Part shown: piece by piece, positions 1 through 9,842 of the stretch
Position numbering within the stretch: position 1 is the first letter of the stretch
How the letters are laid out: each line of letters opens with the position of its first letter
Assembly: GCA_015231595.1 (NCBI GenBank)
Contig: JADGBH010000009.1
Coordinates: 26,314-90,313 of the forward strand
Length of the DNA: 64,000 nt
Origin: Desulfobacterales bacterium
GTDB lineage: Bacteria; Desulfobacterota; Desulfobacteria; Desulfobacterales; JADGBH01
Direction: 5' to 3'
Position numbers and translations under genes: made by a program
The notes under the pieces: generated by a model
Told to the model about the DNA's origin: nothing
Seen by the model: only the letters and a program-made list of their open reading frames with translations
The model's database searches: none

Positions 1-749
1 AATTCCGGTTTCTCCGTGTTAGATGGTTGAAGAACCAGCCCTTGCTTCTGATTCTTATCAATGATATCAATGGCTTCTTCTCTGGATATCCGACGGCCTT
101 TTCCAGTTATTAGGCAACTTTCCGCTGTCGCGTCCATAGCGAGACAAGTTTCCTTGCGATCTGTGACTTTACAAGGAACACCTTGCATTTCACTCTTTTT
201 GCGACAAATGCATTCAACAATGACAAAAGGCCCTTCAGCTTGTGTGAGCAGCGGTTTAATCGCATCAAAATCCTTTACATTATGTTGGATAAGAATACTT
301 TTTTCTATGGGTATGGTCCTTATCTGGGGAATTTCAGTACTCAAGAATTCTATTCCAAAATTGATATCCTTTGTGAAAGCATCATAGTCTTCAATAAACT
401 CAGGTGTCATTCGTTCAATCTGATATTCATACATACCGACAATAAAAGGAACGCTGCAGTAATGCTTTTTCTCATCTTTTGTTTTAAATTCAATACCGCC
501 TTTTTTATGAATCCGATCCAATATTTCCGATAGTTCGTCCTCTGATTTAACAAGATGCGCCGCTTTTTTATATAATTGTTCAAGCGATTCGAACTTGTAG
601 CTCAAACATGTTGCCACCTTAGCCTCTTGAGGTGTAAATATGTATTTTAAAATTTTTAACTCAGCACCGGACTGTGTAGCAGGAAAACCAACTGCCTGAT
701 TGTTCAGATGCTTTTGTAAATCACGATAGACTTGATCAGAATCACTCAT
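1..749 (-). CDS. Probable iron-sulfur (4Fe-4S) protein with N-terminal winged-helix-like region, 3' end outside the window
   Basis: An open frame on the minus strand starts with ATG at 749 (GAGG a few bases upstream) and runs without a stop through the left edge, giving about 249 residues. It begins MSDSDQVYRDLQKHL and includes VGFPATQSGAELKIL and FTPQEAKVATCLSYKF. Near the visible end it has a cysteine cluster (VECICRKKSEMQGVPC followed by KETCLAM). From memory this is the N-terminal pattern of proteins annotated as 4Fe-4S ferredoxin-type in Desulfobacteria, in which the clusters lie in the missing C-terminal part. The family assignment is recognition, not a search result. The short plus-strand frames in this stretch are shadows. 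Role probably electron transfer; partner unknown. Confidence 0.7.
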   Translation of the reverse strand, partial: MSDSDQVYRDLQKHLNNQAVGFPATQSGAELKILKYIFTPQEAKVATCLSYKFESLEQLYKKAAHLVKSEDELSEILDRIHKKGGIEFKTKDEKKHYCSVPFIVGMYEYQIERMTPEFIEDYDAFTKDINFGIEFLSTEIPQIRTIPIEKSILIQHNVKDFDAIKPLLTQAEGPFVIVECICRKKSEMQGVPCKVTDRKETCLAMDATAESCLITGKGRRISREEAIDIIDKNQKQGLVLQPSNTEKPE

Positions 750-847
750 AGTATGCCTCTTTTCGCTTAGTAACGGTAACTAAATAACTTTCCCATTACA
801 ATATTATAAATTTAATAATGTTGGGTTTCGCTTCACCCAACCCAAAC

Positions 848-1477
848 CTACGTTCCTAATTTATTTTTTAAAATTTCCAATATTTTTTTTGCTTCTTTAT
901 ATTCAAAATCTTCAATATGTTCAGCTATTTTTTGCGTTTGTTCCTCAAATCCCAGATTTATTAAATCATTTTTAATTGAATCAAAAAGATCTTCAGATTC
1001 AGGATAGGATTGTGATAGCAGTTCATCGATCTTTGTCAACTCCTCCATTAATTCCTTCACATCCAATGATTTTACTTTAATGCTTTCATTTTGAGAATTG
1101 TAAGATTGCAAATGATGAATCGAATTCAAAACCGTTTTAATAGCTTCATTAAACATTTTAAATTTGTTGTCCAGTCCATCCAATTGATTATTTTTTAAGC
1201 ATTCATCGATTTCTTTTGAAATGCTATGCAACTCATCCGCACCAATATTACCAGATACTCCTTTGATAGCGTGAATCATTTGTTTCACATCATCCATTTT
1301 TCTGACCTGATACTCGTTTGTCAAAGTATTTGAAAAATCTGCATACCCTGTATCAAAATCTTTCAACACTTTTTTATAAAGCTTTTTGTTTCCACCAATC
1401 TTTTCCAAACCTGATTCTAAATTGAGTCCTGGTAAATGCGACGGTAATTTTATTTCAGCGTCATCCTCCTTGTTCAA
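848..1477 (-). CDS. Hpt (histidine phosphotransfer) domain protein
   Basis: A 209-residue soluble protein with one recognisable Hpt domain. The phospho-accepting histidine is His69 in the motif IHAIKGVSGNIGA, with the usual helix about 30 residues upstream (LEKIGGNKKLYKKVLKDF). The C-terminal half (about 125-209) is acidic, helical and not recognised. Its start overlaps the last 17 bases of the large hybrid kinase just upstream, so the two are translationally coupled. The kinase has two receiver domains but no Hpt of its own, so this protein is very likely the Hpt step of that phosphorelay. No output regulator is next to it. Confidence 0.85.
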   Translation of the reverse strand: MNKEDDAEIKLPSHLPGLNLESGLEKIGGNKKLYKKVLKDFDTGYADFSNTLTNEYQVRKMDDVKQMIHAIKGVSGNIGADELHSISKEIDECLKNNQLDGLDNKFKMFNEAIKTVLNSIHHLQSYNSQNESIKVKSLDVKELMEELTKIDELLSQSYPESEDLFDSIKNDLINLGFEEQTQKIAEHIEDFEYKEAKKILEILKNKLGT

Positions 1478-4400
1478 CTTTTTTAGGCTTATTTAGTAGC
1501 AACGGTTGCTCTTGAGGAGGAATCCATTTAACTAAAGTTGAAAATAGCGATTTAGGATTAATCGGTTTTGATACGTGATCGTTCATGCCGGCATCAAGAC
1601 ATTTTTTCCTTTCTTCTGCCATTGCATGGGCTGTCATAGCGATAATTGGAATATCCTTAAATCGCGCATCTTCCCGTATTCTCTTAGTTGTCTCGAATCC
1701 ATCCATTTCAGGCATTTGAATATCCATAAGTATTGCATCAAATCGCTCATTAGTGTTTAAAGATGTTAAGGCTACCTTTCCATTTTCTGCAACAATCACT
1801 TCAAATCCTTCCCCCTCAAGCAATTCACTCGCTACCTGTTGGTTTATGACATTATCTTCAACTAACAATATTCTTGTCCCTCTTATAAATTCCAAACCTT
1901 TTATTTCTTCAGTTTTTTCCTTTAAAAATACAGAGTTGTCAGACACATAGTGTCCACAGACGCTCATAATTCCATCAAAAAGAAAAGAATGGTTGACCGG
2001 CTTAGTCAAAAAATATTCAATACCCGCCTCTTCTGCTTGTTTTCTGATTTCTTCTCTTCCATAGGCTGTTACCATAAGTATTGCCGGGATATGTGAAAGA
2101 TTTGGATTACTTTTTATTCGCTTTGAAGTTTCAATACCATCCATAATTGGCATCTTCCAATCCATTAATACAAGATTGTAGGGTGTACCTGATAAATATG
2201 CTTTCTCAATTTCAGCAATAGCTTCATGACCTGAAGCGACTTGGTATGCTCCAAATCCAAATGACTTTATTGCATCACACAGAATTTCCCTTGCGGCAGG
2301 GTTATCATCCACCACAAGTACACGTATATTTTTAATATTCTCAGGACATAGATATACCTTGTGTGTTTTTTTTTGTTGCAAACCAAAGTAAGCCGTAAAA
2401 ATAAAGGTCGTTCCCTTACCAACTTCACTTTCCGCCCAAATTTTGCCATTCATCATTTCGACAAGGCGTTTTGAAATGCTCAATCCTAATCCAGTACCGC
2501 CAAATTTTCTGGTAGTAGAGCCATCTGCTTGTGAAAAGGCTTGAAACAATTTTTCGATTTGTTCTTTGGTCATTCCAATTCCACTGTCCTTAATAGAAAA
2601 CTTAAGACAAACTCGATCAGATGCTTTTGTTTCTAAATATGCCGCTCGTTCTATCATAATTATAATCTGTCCTGCTTCTGTAAATTTAACGGCATTATTT
2701 GCTAAATTTATTAAAACCTGTCCAAGCCTTAAAGGGTCGCCAATAAGTTCAAAAAGAACTTCTTTCTTTATGTTAAATAAAAGTTCAATTCCTTTTTCTT
2801 CGGCTTTTATGCTGATAAGATTGGAAATGTTATTCAGGATGTCTTCAAGATTAAATTCAATAGATTCCATGTCCATTTTGCCAGCTTCAATTTTTGAAAA
2901 ATCAAGTATATCGTTGATAATACCGAGAAGGGATAAAGCTGATGATTCTATTTTTTTTAAATAATCTTGATGTTTCGGGGTTGATTCTATCTTTAGGGCT
3001 AAACCGGATAGACCAATGATGGCGTTCATGGGTGTTCTGATTTCATGACTCATATTGGCCAAAAATTCACTTTTTGCCTTAGTGGCAGCTTCAGCTTTTT
3101 GATTTGCAAGCTTGATTTTTCGATTCATGACAGACATCCGCCTCATCCAAAAACAAACCGCAATAAATAGTAATGCAACTATACCTAATATTTTCCAGAT
3201 AAGCCTGTAGTCAACCCCTCTATTTATGGATACACTTATATATTTGTTAATAATTGCGCTCTGTTCCTCTGAAGTAAGGGTTCGAATCGCTTTGTTAAGT
3301 ATCTTCACTAACATTGGTTCTCTTTTAATGACCCCAATCATGTAACGGTCAGGAATATCAGTTGCCTGTCCAGCGACTTTCAGATTGAATAAGCCTTCCT
3401 TTTTGATAGTGTATGCTACAGCATCAAGGGAGCTCAAGGTCATATCTGCTTTTTTATTAGAAACAGCTTTGAGCGCCTCAAGCTCGATTTCTACAAGAAT
3501 TATCTTCAAATTTGGATAATTTTTCTTGACAATTTCAACCGTAGAGTACCCCTTAGGCAGTGCAATTGTTTCATTTTTAATATTTCTGGGGTTAAGGATG
3601 AACGGATGCTCTTCGTGGGTAATAAATGCTCTTGGCACGACATACATCGGTTCGGTAAAAAAAAGCCATTTATCACGCTCTGATGTCTGATTAAGAAAAC
3701 TAAGCATATCGCACATTCCTTTTTGGCTGGATTCAATGCTTTCGCTCCAAGTCTTGGTCTTCAAAAGGTCAATTTTTACGCCGCTTCTGTCACTGATGAG
3801 TTTAATAAAATCAGCGGCAATCCCCTCATGTTTACCTTGTTTATTGATCCGCTCATAGGGCATCCAATCGGGATCAACACTCATTTTAATTTGCCCTTTT
3901 TGCAATAGGTACGCCTGTTCTTCAGGGGTGAGCTGAACACGAATATCGTCATCCTTCTTGGTATCTATCGCGCCCAGCCATTTATTCTCCAATACATTAA
4001 TATCGCCGGGGGTTAGTGAAGTGATGGCTTTGTTGAGCATCGAGACCAGCTCTGGTGCATTTTTTTGCGCTAAAAAATGAAATCCTGAGGATCCCATACT
4101 CTCATCATACTCTTTGGCCCATCCAGCGAGTTTCAAATCATATCCTTTGGTTTTTATCAAATAGCGCGCAACTCCATCATTGTTTACACTGGCATAGGCA
4201 TCGCCTTTATGGACCAATTCCAGCATTGTTTCTGCATTAGAAACCGCCAAAAGGCGGATTTGAGGATGTTTAATGCTGACAAACTCCTCTTGTGACCACC
4301 CTTTACCTACGGCCATGATTTTGTCATAAAGTTCGGTGAAATCTGTGATGTCTTGGGTTTCTTTTCTGGTGATAAAATAGGATTTGTTACGACGATAGGA

Positions 4401-6467
4401 TTTTGTGAATATGCCGAACTTCTCTCTTTCAGGAGTATGTGAAAGGGTATGCAAAAGGTCTATTTCACTTTTTTTGAACATATCCACAAGCTGTGTCCAG
4501 CTATAACCATTAATATAGTCAATGTTGATTCCTATTTTTTGAGCCAGTATGTTCAGCATATCAATACTGTATCCTTGTGGCTGACCACCGATGGCAAAGT
4601 CAAATGGAGGATAGTCCATTTCATTGCTGACTTTAATTCTTGGGTGTTTTTGGAGCCAGGCTTTTTCCATTTCGGTTAGGGTTATCTTAGCATTTTTACT
4701 GACCATTTCTTGGCTGCCGAACCATTTACGTTTCAGATTCATCCATTCCTTTTGAGTGATGGCATTTAATCCTTTTTGGACAATCTCATATAAAATAGGC
4801 AGGTCTTTACGCACCCCAAGGCGCAAATCCTCCTTGCCGACATCTTCAAGTCGCAATTCATCCAACACAACCAAACCGGTGTAAGCATTTTTTGCGATAA
4901 TCAAGTTGCAATTGTTATAATTGTTAATGACCACATCCAGTTTCCCGAAGGCCAAAGCCCTAATTTGCGCCTCGTTGTTCTTGTATTCGATTATTTCAAT
5001 GCCGCCCAGTTTCTTAAGCTCAGGCAAAAAGAAAACATCTTTAGTAGTACCGACCCTCTTCCCTTTAAGGCTTTCAAGACCATTGTAGATTCCAAAATCA
5101 TGGCGGGCAAATATCACGGTTGGAATTTCATAATATGGTTGAGTATAATTGGTAAAACTTACGCGTTCCGGTTTGTAAGAGATTGAGTCAATGATTTCAA
5201 TGTTTCCGTCCTTAAATTTGTTCAAATTATGTGACCATGAGCCAGGGATGAGCTTCAAAGAAATTCCGATTTTATTTTCAATGAGCCTGATCAAGTCCAC
5301 AGAAAATCCTGTTAGATTGCCATTATCCATAAAGGTAAACGGTTCCCAATCCTCTATAACAGCAACACAAGCAATGGGATGCTGCTTCAAATACATTAGC
5401 TCTTGGTCAGTGAGATGAATTATATCTTTAGATTGGATGCTATCTGAAGGCTTAGAATCAAGATATTGTGACGATGATAACTGATAATTCTCAGGCTGTT
5501 TAAAACGAATAAATGGCAAGGAAGGTTGATAAACTGCAAAATAGTCCTCAGATAACGCAATGTGATTAATTTGGGTGAGTCCGGTATTAAAATCAGCTGC
5601 TAATTTTTGTCCGCGTGAATTTTTTGTAAAACAGATAAAAAGTCCTTTAAAATCTAACAAAACATCATTAAAGGAAAGATTATCTTTGTATTGCTGCAAC
5701 TCGTCATCTTTCTGAATACAATACTGCATTACATAAGGATCTATAACTGCCGCCTGTACTTTGCCATGGATTAAATTTTTTAAATTAGTTATGTCATCCG
5801 CTGCTTTAACCGATGATATACGTCCTTCTGCAATCCATCGGTCAAGCATTTCAGTATTGACATATCCATCCACCACACCAATGGTATAAGGTTTGAGCGC
5901 ATTCATCTGGTGCCAGATGATAGGCTGTTTTTTTATCTCGGCAAAACCAAGGGGTGCATCCCCAATGATATCCTTGTCTGGTTGCAGACCATAACGTTGA
6001 AGCATGAAAAGAATTTCTATCATGTCCATTTCACCAGCAGTTCCCATTATTTTTTTCCCTTTGAGCTGCAAGGGGGAGCGAATATCTGGAGATGTCATCA
6101 ATATCAGAGGGGAATGCTTGAAATCATTTGTCAGCATGACCAAAGGTTTGCCGCGCAAACGTTCGAGAATCAGACTGGAAATCCATATGCCATAATTAGC
6201 ACGACCATCCAGTACTTCAGAAATGGGATTAATGCCGGATTCAAGTTCTTTTAATTCAACATCCAAGCCTGCATCGTGATAATATCCTTTTTCTTTAGCG
6301 GCGATATACCCAGCATACTCAAACTGATATTTCCAATTAAGTTGCAGAATGACTTTTGTGAGAGATGATGCCGATGTATATAATGGTTGGTCATTTGTTT
6401 GGGCATCTGCATGGACGCCGGTCAGAAAGATCACTAAAAGTAAAAATACAACACTCAATGATTTCAT
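1461..6467 (-). CDS. Multi-sensor hybrid histidine kinase (NMT1-like + three SBP3 modules, HisKA-HATPase, two receivers)
   Basis: A 1668-residue membrane kinase. Order: signal peptide (about 1-21); an NMT1/SsuA-like binding module (about 35-330, LQLNWKYQFEYAGYIAAKEK); three bacterial SBP family-3 modules, each opening with a similar L-T-x-x-E-x-x-x-L phrase (about 350-590, 595-835, 845-1080); a single membrane helix near 1090-1107; HisKA with His1141 in SHEIRTPMN; HATPase_c with GTGLGLSISKRLVE; and two receiver domains with phospho-acceptors Asp1436 (LMDWKMP) and Asp1582 (LMDIQMP). This is the BvgS/EvgS plan with four sensor modules, where BvgS has two. It is coupled to the Hpt gene downstream. 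Ligands are unknown; the first module suggests a small heterocycle or sulfonate-like ligand, which is inference. Confidence 0.92.
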   Translation of the reverse strand: MKSLSVVFLLLVIFLTGVHADAQTNDQPLYTSASSLTKVILQLNWKYQFEYAGYIAAKEKGYYHDAGLDVELKELESGINPISEVLDGRANYGIWISSLILERLRGKPLVMLTNDFKHSPLILMTSPDIRSPLQLKGKKIMGTAGEMDMIEILFMLQRYGLQPDKDIIGDAPLGFAEIKKQPIIWHQMNALKPYTIGVVDGYVNTEMLDRWIAEGRISSVKAADDITNLKNLIHGKVQAAVIDPYVMQYCIQKDDELQQYKDNLSFNDVLLDFKGLFICFTKNSRGQKLAADFNTGLTQINHIALSEDYFAVYQPSLPFIRFKQPENYQLSSSQYLDSKPSDSIQSKDIIHLTDQELMYLKQHPIACVAVIEDWEPFTFMDNGNLTGFSVDLIRLIENKIGISLKLIPGSWSHNLNKFKDGNIEIIDSISYKPERVSFTNYTQPYYEIPTVIFARHDFGIYNGLESLKGKRVGTTKDVFFLPELKKLGGIEIIEYKNNEAQIRALAFGKLDVVINNYNNCNLIIAKNAYTGLVVLDELRLEDVGKEDLRLGVRKDLPILYEIVQKGLNAITQKEWMNLKRKWFGSQEMVSKNAKITLTEMEKAWLQKHPRIKVSNEMDYPPFDFAIGGQPQGYSIDMLNILAQKIGINIDYINGYSWTQLVDMFKKSEIDLLHTLSHTPEREKFGIFTKSYRRNKSYFITRKETQDITDFTELYDKIMAVGKGWSQEEFVSIKHPQIRLLAVSNAETMLELVHKGDAYASVNNDGVARYLIKTKGYDLKLAGWAKEYDESMGSSGFHFLAQKNAPELVSMLNKAITSLTPGDINVLENKWLGAIDTKKDDDIRVQLTPEEQAYLLQKGQIKMSVDPDWMPYERINKQGKHEGIAADFIKLISDRSGVKIDLLKTKTWSESIESSQKGMCDMLSFLNQTSERDKWLFFTEPMYVVPRAFITHEEHPFILNPRNIKNETIALPKGYSTVEIVKKNYPNLKIILVEIELEALKAVSNKKADMTLSSLDAVAYTIKKEGLFNLKVAGQATDIPDRYMIGVIKREPMLVKILNKAIRTLTSEEQSAIINKYISVSINRGVDYRLIWKILGIVALLFIAVCFWMRRMSVMNRKIKLANQKAEAATKAKSEFLANMSHEIRTPMNAIIGLSGLALKIESTPKHQDYLKKIESSALSLLGIINDILDFSKIEAGKMDMESIEFNLEDILNNISNLISIKAEEKGIELLFNIKKEVLFELIGDPLRLGQVLINLANNAVKFTEAGQIIIMIERAAYLETKASDRVCLKFSIKDSGIGMTKEQIEKLFQAFSQADGSTTRKFGGTGLGLSISKRLVEMMNGKIWAESEVGKGTTFIFTAYFGLQQKKTHKVYLCPENIKNIRVLVVDDNPAAREILCDAIKSFGFGAYQVASGHEAIAEIEKAYLSGTPYNLVLMDWKMPIMDGIETSKRIKSNPNLSHIPAILMVTAYGREEIRKQAEEAGIEYFLTKPVNHSFLFDGIMSVCGHYVSDNSVFLKEKTEEIKGLEFIRGTRILLVEDNVINQQVASELLEGEGFEVIVAENGKVALTSLNTNERFDAILMDIQMPEMDGFETTKRIREDARFKDIPIIAMTAHAMAEERKKCLDAGMNDHVSKPINPKSLFSTLVKWIPPQEQPLLLNKPKKVEQGG

Positions 6468-6641
6468 TTGTCTTTCTTAAAATTTTAGGTAGTCCTAAAG
6501 ACGTAGTGTTATTGTAAGAGCAATATCTGTAGCGTTTTTCAAAACTTTTTTATGAAGATAATATATTTTTTTGCAGACATTTTTAGAATTTTTTTATATA
6601 TTCTGCCTTGTATTTTTTTAAATTTCAAGGAGAAAATTAAA

Positions 6642-6843
6642 ATGATAAAATGTCCGAGATGTAATTCAGAAAATATTAAAAATGGATTAATTAGACAAAG
6701 AGTGTCACGTTTAGTATGAAAAACGTTATCATTTTCCAAAAAGATTGAAAACCATAGGAGCAATCTGGAATTTTATTCATCATTACAATTTGAAAATAGC
6801 GCAACACTGGCTACTACTTGATAAGGACAGCCCTTTTTTGTAA
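6642..6843 (+). pseudogene. Frameshifted zinc-ribbon (InsA-like) transposase remnant
   Basis: An ATG at 6642 with AAGGAG nine bases upstream opens a 25-codon frame, MIKCPRCNSENIKNG and on, that stops at 6717. This is the start of the zinc-ribbon ORF found in IS1-type elements. Directly after the stop, the other frame reads KRYHFPKRLKTIGAIWNF and on to a stop at 6841. One added base near 6717 would join the two. The second half resembles no conserved catalytic region I know, and the element lacks a DDE domain, so this is a decayed or internally deleted copy. The tail (6754-6828) recurs at 7393-7468. Confidence 0.45.
6754..6828 (+). repeat. 75-bp direct repeat, copy 1
   Basis: This segment starts ATAGGAGCAATCTGGAATTT and ends ATAAGGAC. 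It recurs about 640 bp away at 7393-7468 with scattered differences and one extra base. In copy 1 it is the tail of the broken transposase-like frame, so the pair probably marks two insertions, or one duplication, of the same element end. Confidence 0.75.
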
Positions 6844-6850
6844 CAGAACC

Positions 6851-6897
6851 ATAAAAATGGTCATATAAAACCAATCGTTAAATATGACCATTTTTAT
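6851..6897. repeat. 16-bp perfect inverted repeat (stem-loop)
   Basis: The arms 6851-6866 (ATAAAAATGGTCATAT) and 6882-6897 are exact reverse complements around a 15-base loop. It lies eight bases after the stop of the transposase remnant. It may be a terminator or the inner end of a mobile element; there is no separate T-run, so function is open. Confidence 0.7.
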
Positions 6898-7392
6898 ATA
6901 ACTATAATCAGACCTGTAAATGTTTTTTTTTACGATGGTGGCGCTATCCGGCGCTATCCCCCTTAGTTTTGAAAGCTTGGCATGTATATTGAAAAAATAA
7001 AAACAAATCATTTATGCAGGAAGCTATACGAGACAGCCGATTGAACTAATATTTTTGAGTTATTGAATGACATCCTATTCAGATTAAGTCTAAAATTTAA
7101 AGGAACTTTAACATGGGAAAGAAAACATCGATCGTACATTTTGAAGAAAGTAAAATGAAATTTTTAATATTAAAACCATTTATATCATCTACAAGATTCA
7201 ATTATTACAAAAATTTTAAAAATATAATTCAAATAAGATTCGTATTTGATTTTCAATTTTTAGGATATAAATTTAATATTTTAGGTCAAAAACAATAGCG
7301 ATAAAATTAAAAAGTTTTAAAGGTTTGTATATAAAAATCTCAATCAAAGATTTTTAAAGAATCTATCGTATGAATGAAGACGTAAAAACTAT

Positions 7393-7468
7393 ATAGGAGC
7401 GATCTGGAATTTTATGCATCATTACAATTTGAAAATAGCGTCAACACTGTCCACTACATGATAAGGAC
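7393..7468 (+). repeat. 75-bp direct repeat, copy 2
   Basis: Second copy of the segment at 6754-6828, starting ATAGGAGCGATCTGGAATTT and ending ATAAGGAC. Here the frame reads IGAIWNFMHHYNLKIAS and is broken by one extra base, so it is more decayed than copy 1 and has no zinc-ribbon start upstream. Confidence 0.75.
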
Positions 7469-7662
7469 TACCAAATTTTAAATAAATAATAATTGTTTAA
7501 TTTATGACAGATTTTTATCATCGATTTATTATGCAAAGCAAAATGTAAAACAATTGTCACTAATCAATTCGCTTATATACATTTGAGAGTATACTTCTAT
7601 AATACAGCTTAAAGTAAGTCAAAATTTAAATAAGTAATTTTATAATTTAAAGGAGAAATAAA

Positions 7663-9450
7663 ATGAAAACATTCAAAAATATTTTATTAGTTTATCCTGA
7701 ATTTCCTTCTAATACTTATTGGAGTTATAAATACGCTCTAAATTTTATAAACAAAAAATGTGCAATGCCACCATTAGGACTCGTTACTATAGCGGCCCTC
7801 TTTCCTGAAGGCTATAATTTAAGGCTGATTGACATGAATATTCAGCCTTTAAAATCGGAAGATATTTTATGGAGTGATGCGGTCTTTGTATCTGCCATGA
7901 TAGTTCAAAAAAATTCTATGGAAAAAGCTATTTCAGAATGCAATAAATTAAATAAGCTTGTTGTCGCTGGAGGGGCACATATTACATCAAGCCATAATGA
8001 AATTAACGGAGTAGATCATTTTGTTATTGGAGAAGCGGAAGATGTAATTATTAATCTCCTTAACGATTTGGAAAAAGGCTGTGCTATCAAAATTTATTCT
8101 TCTCCCAACAAACCTGATATTTCTAATCTTAAAACCCCTCGATTTGATCTTCTTGACATGGATGCCTATGGATCAATGGCAGTTCAATATAGCAGAGGAT
8201 GCCCTTTTCATTGCGAATTTTGTGATATATGGAGCGTTTATGGCAATAATCCAAGATTAAAAAAGGCTGAAACTTTCATAGGAGAGCTTGATGAACTTTA
8301 TAGATTAGGATGGAGAGGAGCTATATTTGTTGTTGACGATAATTTTATCGGAAATAAAAAAAGAGCCAAAGAAGAACTTTTACCTACGATTATGCAATGG
8401 CAAAAAGAGCACGATTTTTGCTATAGATTTTTTACTGAAGCCAGTATAAATTTAGCTGATGATGAAGTTTTATTAGCCTTAATGAGGGATGCTGGCTTTA
8501 ATTCAGTTTTTATAGGTGTCGAAACTCCTTCAAAAGAAAGCCTTAAAGAAACAGGCAAAATTCAGAATTTAAAATCAGATATGAAAGATTCCATAAAAAT
8601 TATTCAAAGTTTTGGAATTGAAGTAATGGCTGGCTTTATTGTGGGATTTGACAGTGATTCCGACGATATTTTTAAAAGGCAGATAGCATTTATTCAAGAC
8701 ACAGGAATACCGCAAGCTATGATAGGAATTTTAAATGCCCTGCCTGGAACTAAACTTTATAAAAAACTTGATGCAGAGGGAAGAATTATTTCTAATTCCA
8801 TTGGTAACAATACCCATCAAATGGAAACAAATTTTAAAACTAAAATGGAAAGCACAAAATTGAAAGACGGGTATAAAAAGGTATTGTCGGAAATTTATGA
8901 TTATAACCTTAAAAACTATTTTGACCGTTGTACTAAGCTTCTTGATAATTTAGGACAAACTCCTTATTTCCAGCGCGAAATCGGCTTTAAAGAATTTATT
9001 ATGCTATTAAAGTCAATTTTTAAGCAACCATTTACTGCTTACGGATGGCAATACCTTAAATTTACAATTAGAAACTTAATAAAAAATGCCAATTTTTTTG
9101 GAGAAGTTATGCGATTCAGTATTATTGGTCATCATTTTCATACAATAACTCAGCAAACAATAAAAATTGAAAGTATTATTTCTGAGTTAGATACGAATTA
9201 TAATCGTTTCTATGAACAAATAAAAATTAAGACTTCCAATGCGTTGTCTAATTCAAAAGAATCGGTTAAAGATTTTGTTTTTTTGATGCGCCAACAAAGA
9301 ATTATACTTCAATCAATGCGGACAAAAATTAAAAAGCTGAATAAAGAATTCAAACATGATATTACTATGAAATATTTTGAAATATCCTATAAAATGAGCC
9401 AATTGTTACAAAATTTTGAAATACAAGCAGCAAAGAATTACCATGTTTGA
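7663..9450 (+). CDS. B12-binding-domain radical SAM protein (DUF4070-type)
   Basis: A 595-residue cytoplasmic enzyme. An N-terminal cobalamin-binding-like Rossmann region (about 5-140) contains PPLGLVTIAALFP and VVAGGAHITS. The radical SAM core carries the 4Fe-4S motif C180-x3-C184-x2-C187 (SRGCPFHCEFCDIW), and a helical, Lys-rich C-terminal part (about 400-590) resembles the DUF4070 extension. This is the plan of HpnP/HpnR-like radical SAM enzymes, but no hopanoid genes are nearby, so the substrate is unknown. Start: ATG with AAAGGAG upstream. It stands alone between decayed sequences, which suggests it was acquired as a single gene. Its AT-rich, Lys/Ile/Asn codon use matches the window. Confidence 0.85.
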   Translation: MKTFKNILLVYPEFPSNTYWSYKYALNFINKKCAMPPLGLVTIAALFPEGYNLRLIDMNIQPLKSEDILWSDAVFVSAMIVQKNSMEKAISECNKLNKLVVAGGAHITSSHNEINGVDHFVIGEAEDVIINLLNDLEKGCAIKIYSSPNKPDISNLKTPRFDLLDMDAYGSMAVQYSRGCPFHCEFCDIWSVYGNNPRLKKAETFIGELDELYRLGWRGAIFVVDDNFIGNKKRAKEELLPTIMQWQKEHDFCYRFFTEASINLADDEVLLALMRDAGFNSVFIGVETPSKESLKETGKIQNLKSDMKDSIKIIQSFGIEVMAGFIVGFDSDSDDIFKRQIAFIQDTGIPQAMIGILNALPGTKLYKKLDAEGRIISNSIGNNTHQMETNFKTKMESTKLKDGYKKVLSEIYDYNLKNYFDRCTKLLDNLGQTPYFQREIGFKEFIMLLKSIFKQPFTAYGWQYLKFTIRNLIKNANFFGEVMRFSIIGHHFHTITQQTIKIESIISELDTNYNRFYEQIKIKTSNALSNSKESVKDFVFLMRQQRIILQSMRTKIKKLNKEFKHDITMKYFEISYKMSQLLQNFEIQAAKNYHV

Positions 9451-9519
9451 AGTAGTTTTATTTTACAAATTTTTGTCTTGACTTTAGGATTAACCATAGC
9501 TATTAATTTGCATATTAAA

Positions 9520-9690
9520 CTAATAGTTTAATGTATCAACTGCAAAACGAACACCTTGCAAATGGAGTAAGTTACTCGTTTCAGCTTCACCTGTTTTTGC
9601 GAATATAGCGGCAATTTTAATCGTTTCTTCTGCAAATGAATAACAAGGAACAAACAATAAAAAATAATACAGCAAAAATTTTTTTCCCAT
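9520..9690 (-). pseudogene. N-terminal fragment of a LivJ-type ABC solute-binding protein
   Basis: From an ATG at 9690 the frame gives a signal peptide (MGKKFLLYYFLLFVPCYSFA) followed by EETIKIAAIFAKTGEAE and LQGVRFAVDTLNY, then a stop. This matches the first strand and helix of branched-chain amino-acid-type binding proteins, which normally run to 370-400 residues. Only about 56 residues remain, so this is a truncated remnant. A longer frame opens at 9771 but its first 27 residues look unrelated. Confidence 0.5.
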
Positions 9691-9842
9691 TAAAGAATTT
9701 CCAAAGTATTTATATAATAAAGAATATTGATATTGATAGGAAATAGCTTTCAATTCTGCGAAATATTGCATAACTAAAATAGAGTGTCAACTAAAAAACT
9801 AAAAAAATATTGATACTATTTATTCAATTTATGAAATATCGT

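Larger units (their letters stand above)
6468..7662. other. 1.2-kb gene-poor stretch with transposon debris
   Basis: No intact gene is supported here. The stretch holds a short broken transposase-like reading frame (6642-6843), a 16-bp perfect stem-loop (6851-6897), a small tandem repeat of GGCGCTATCC near 6943-6960, and two copies of a 75-76-bp sequence (6754-6828 and 7393-7468). A 61-codon frame at 7113-7298 has a weak AAAGGA upstream but has low-complexity Phe/Lys/Ile content and matches nothing I recognise, so it is not called as a gene. Confidence 0.6.

Noticed and set aside
61..533. Two plus-strand frames near the left edge
   Set aside because: They are antisense to a well-formed minus-strand gene (1-749) with a good ribosome site and recognisable protein sequence.
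7113..7298. 61-codon plus-strand frame in the gene-poor stretch
   Set aside because: Low-complexity Phe/Ile/Lys composition and no recognisable motif; only a weak AAAGGA upstream.
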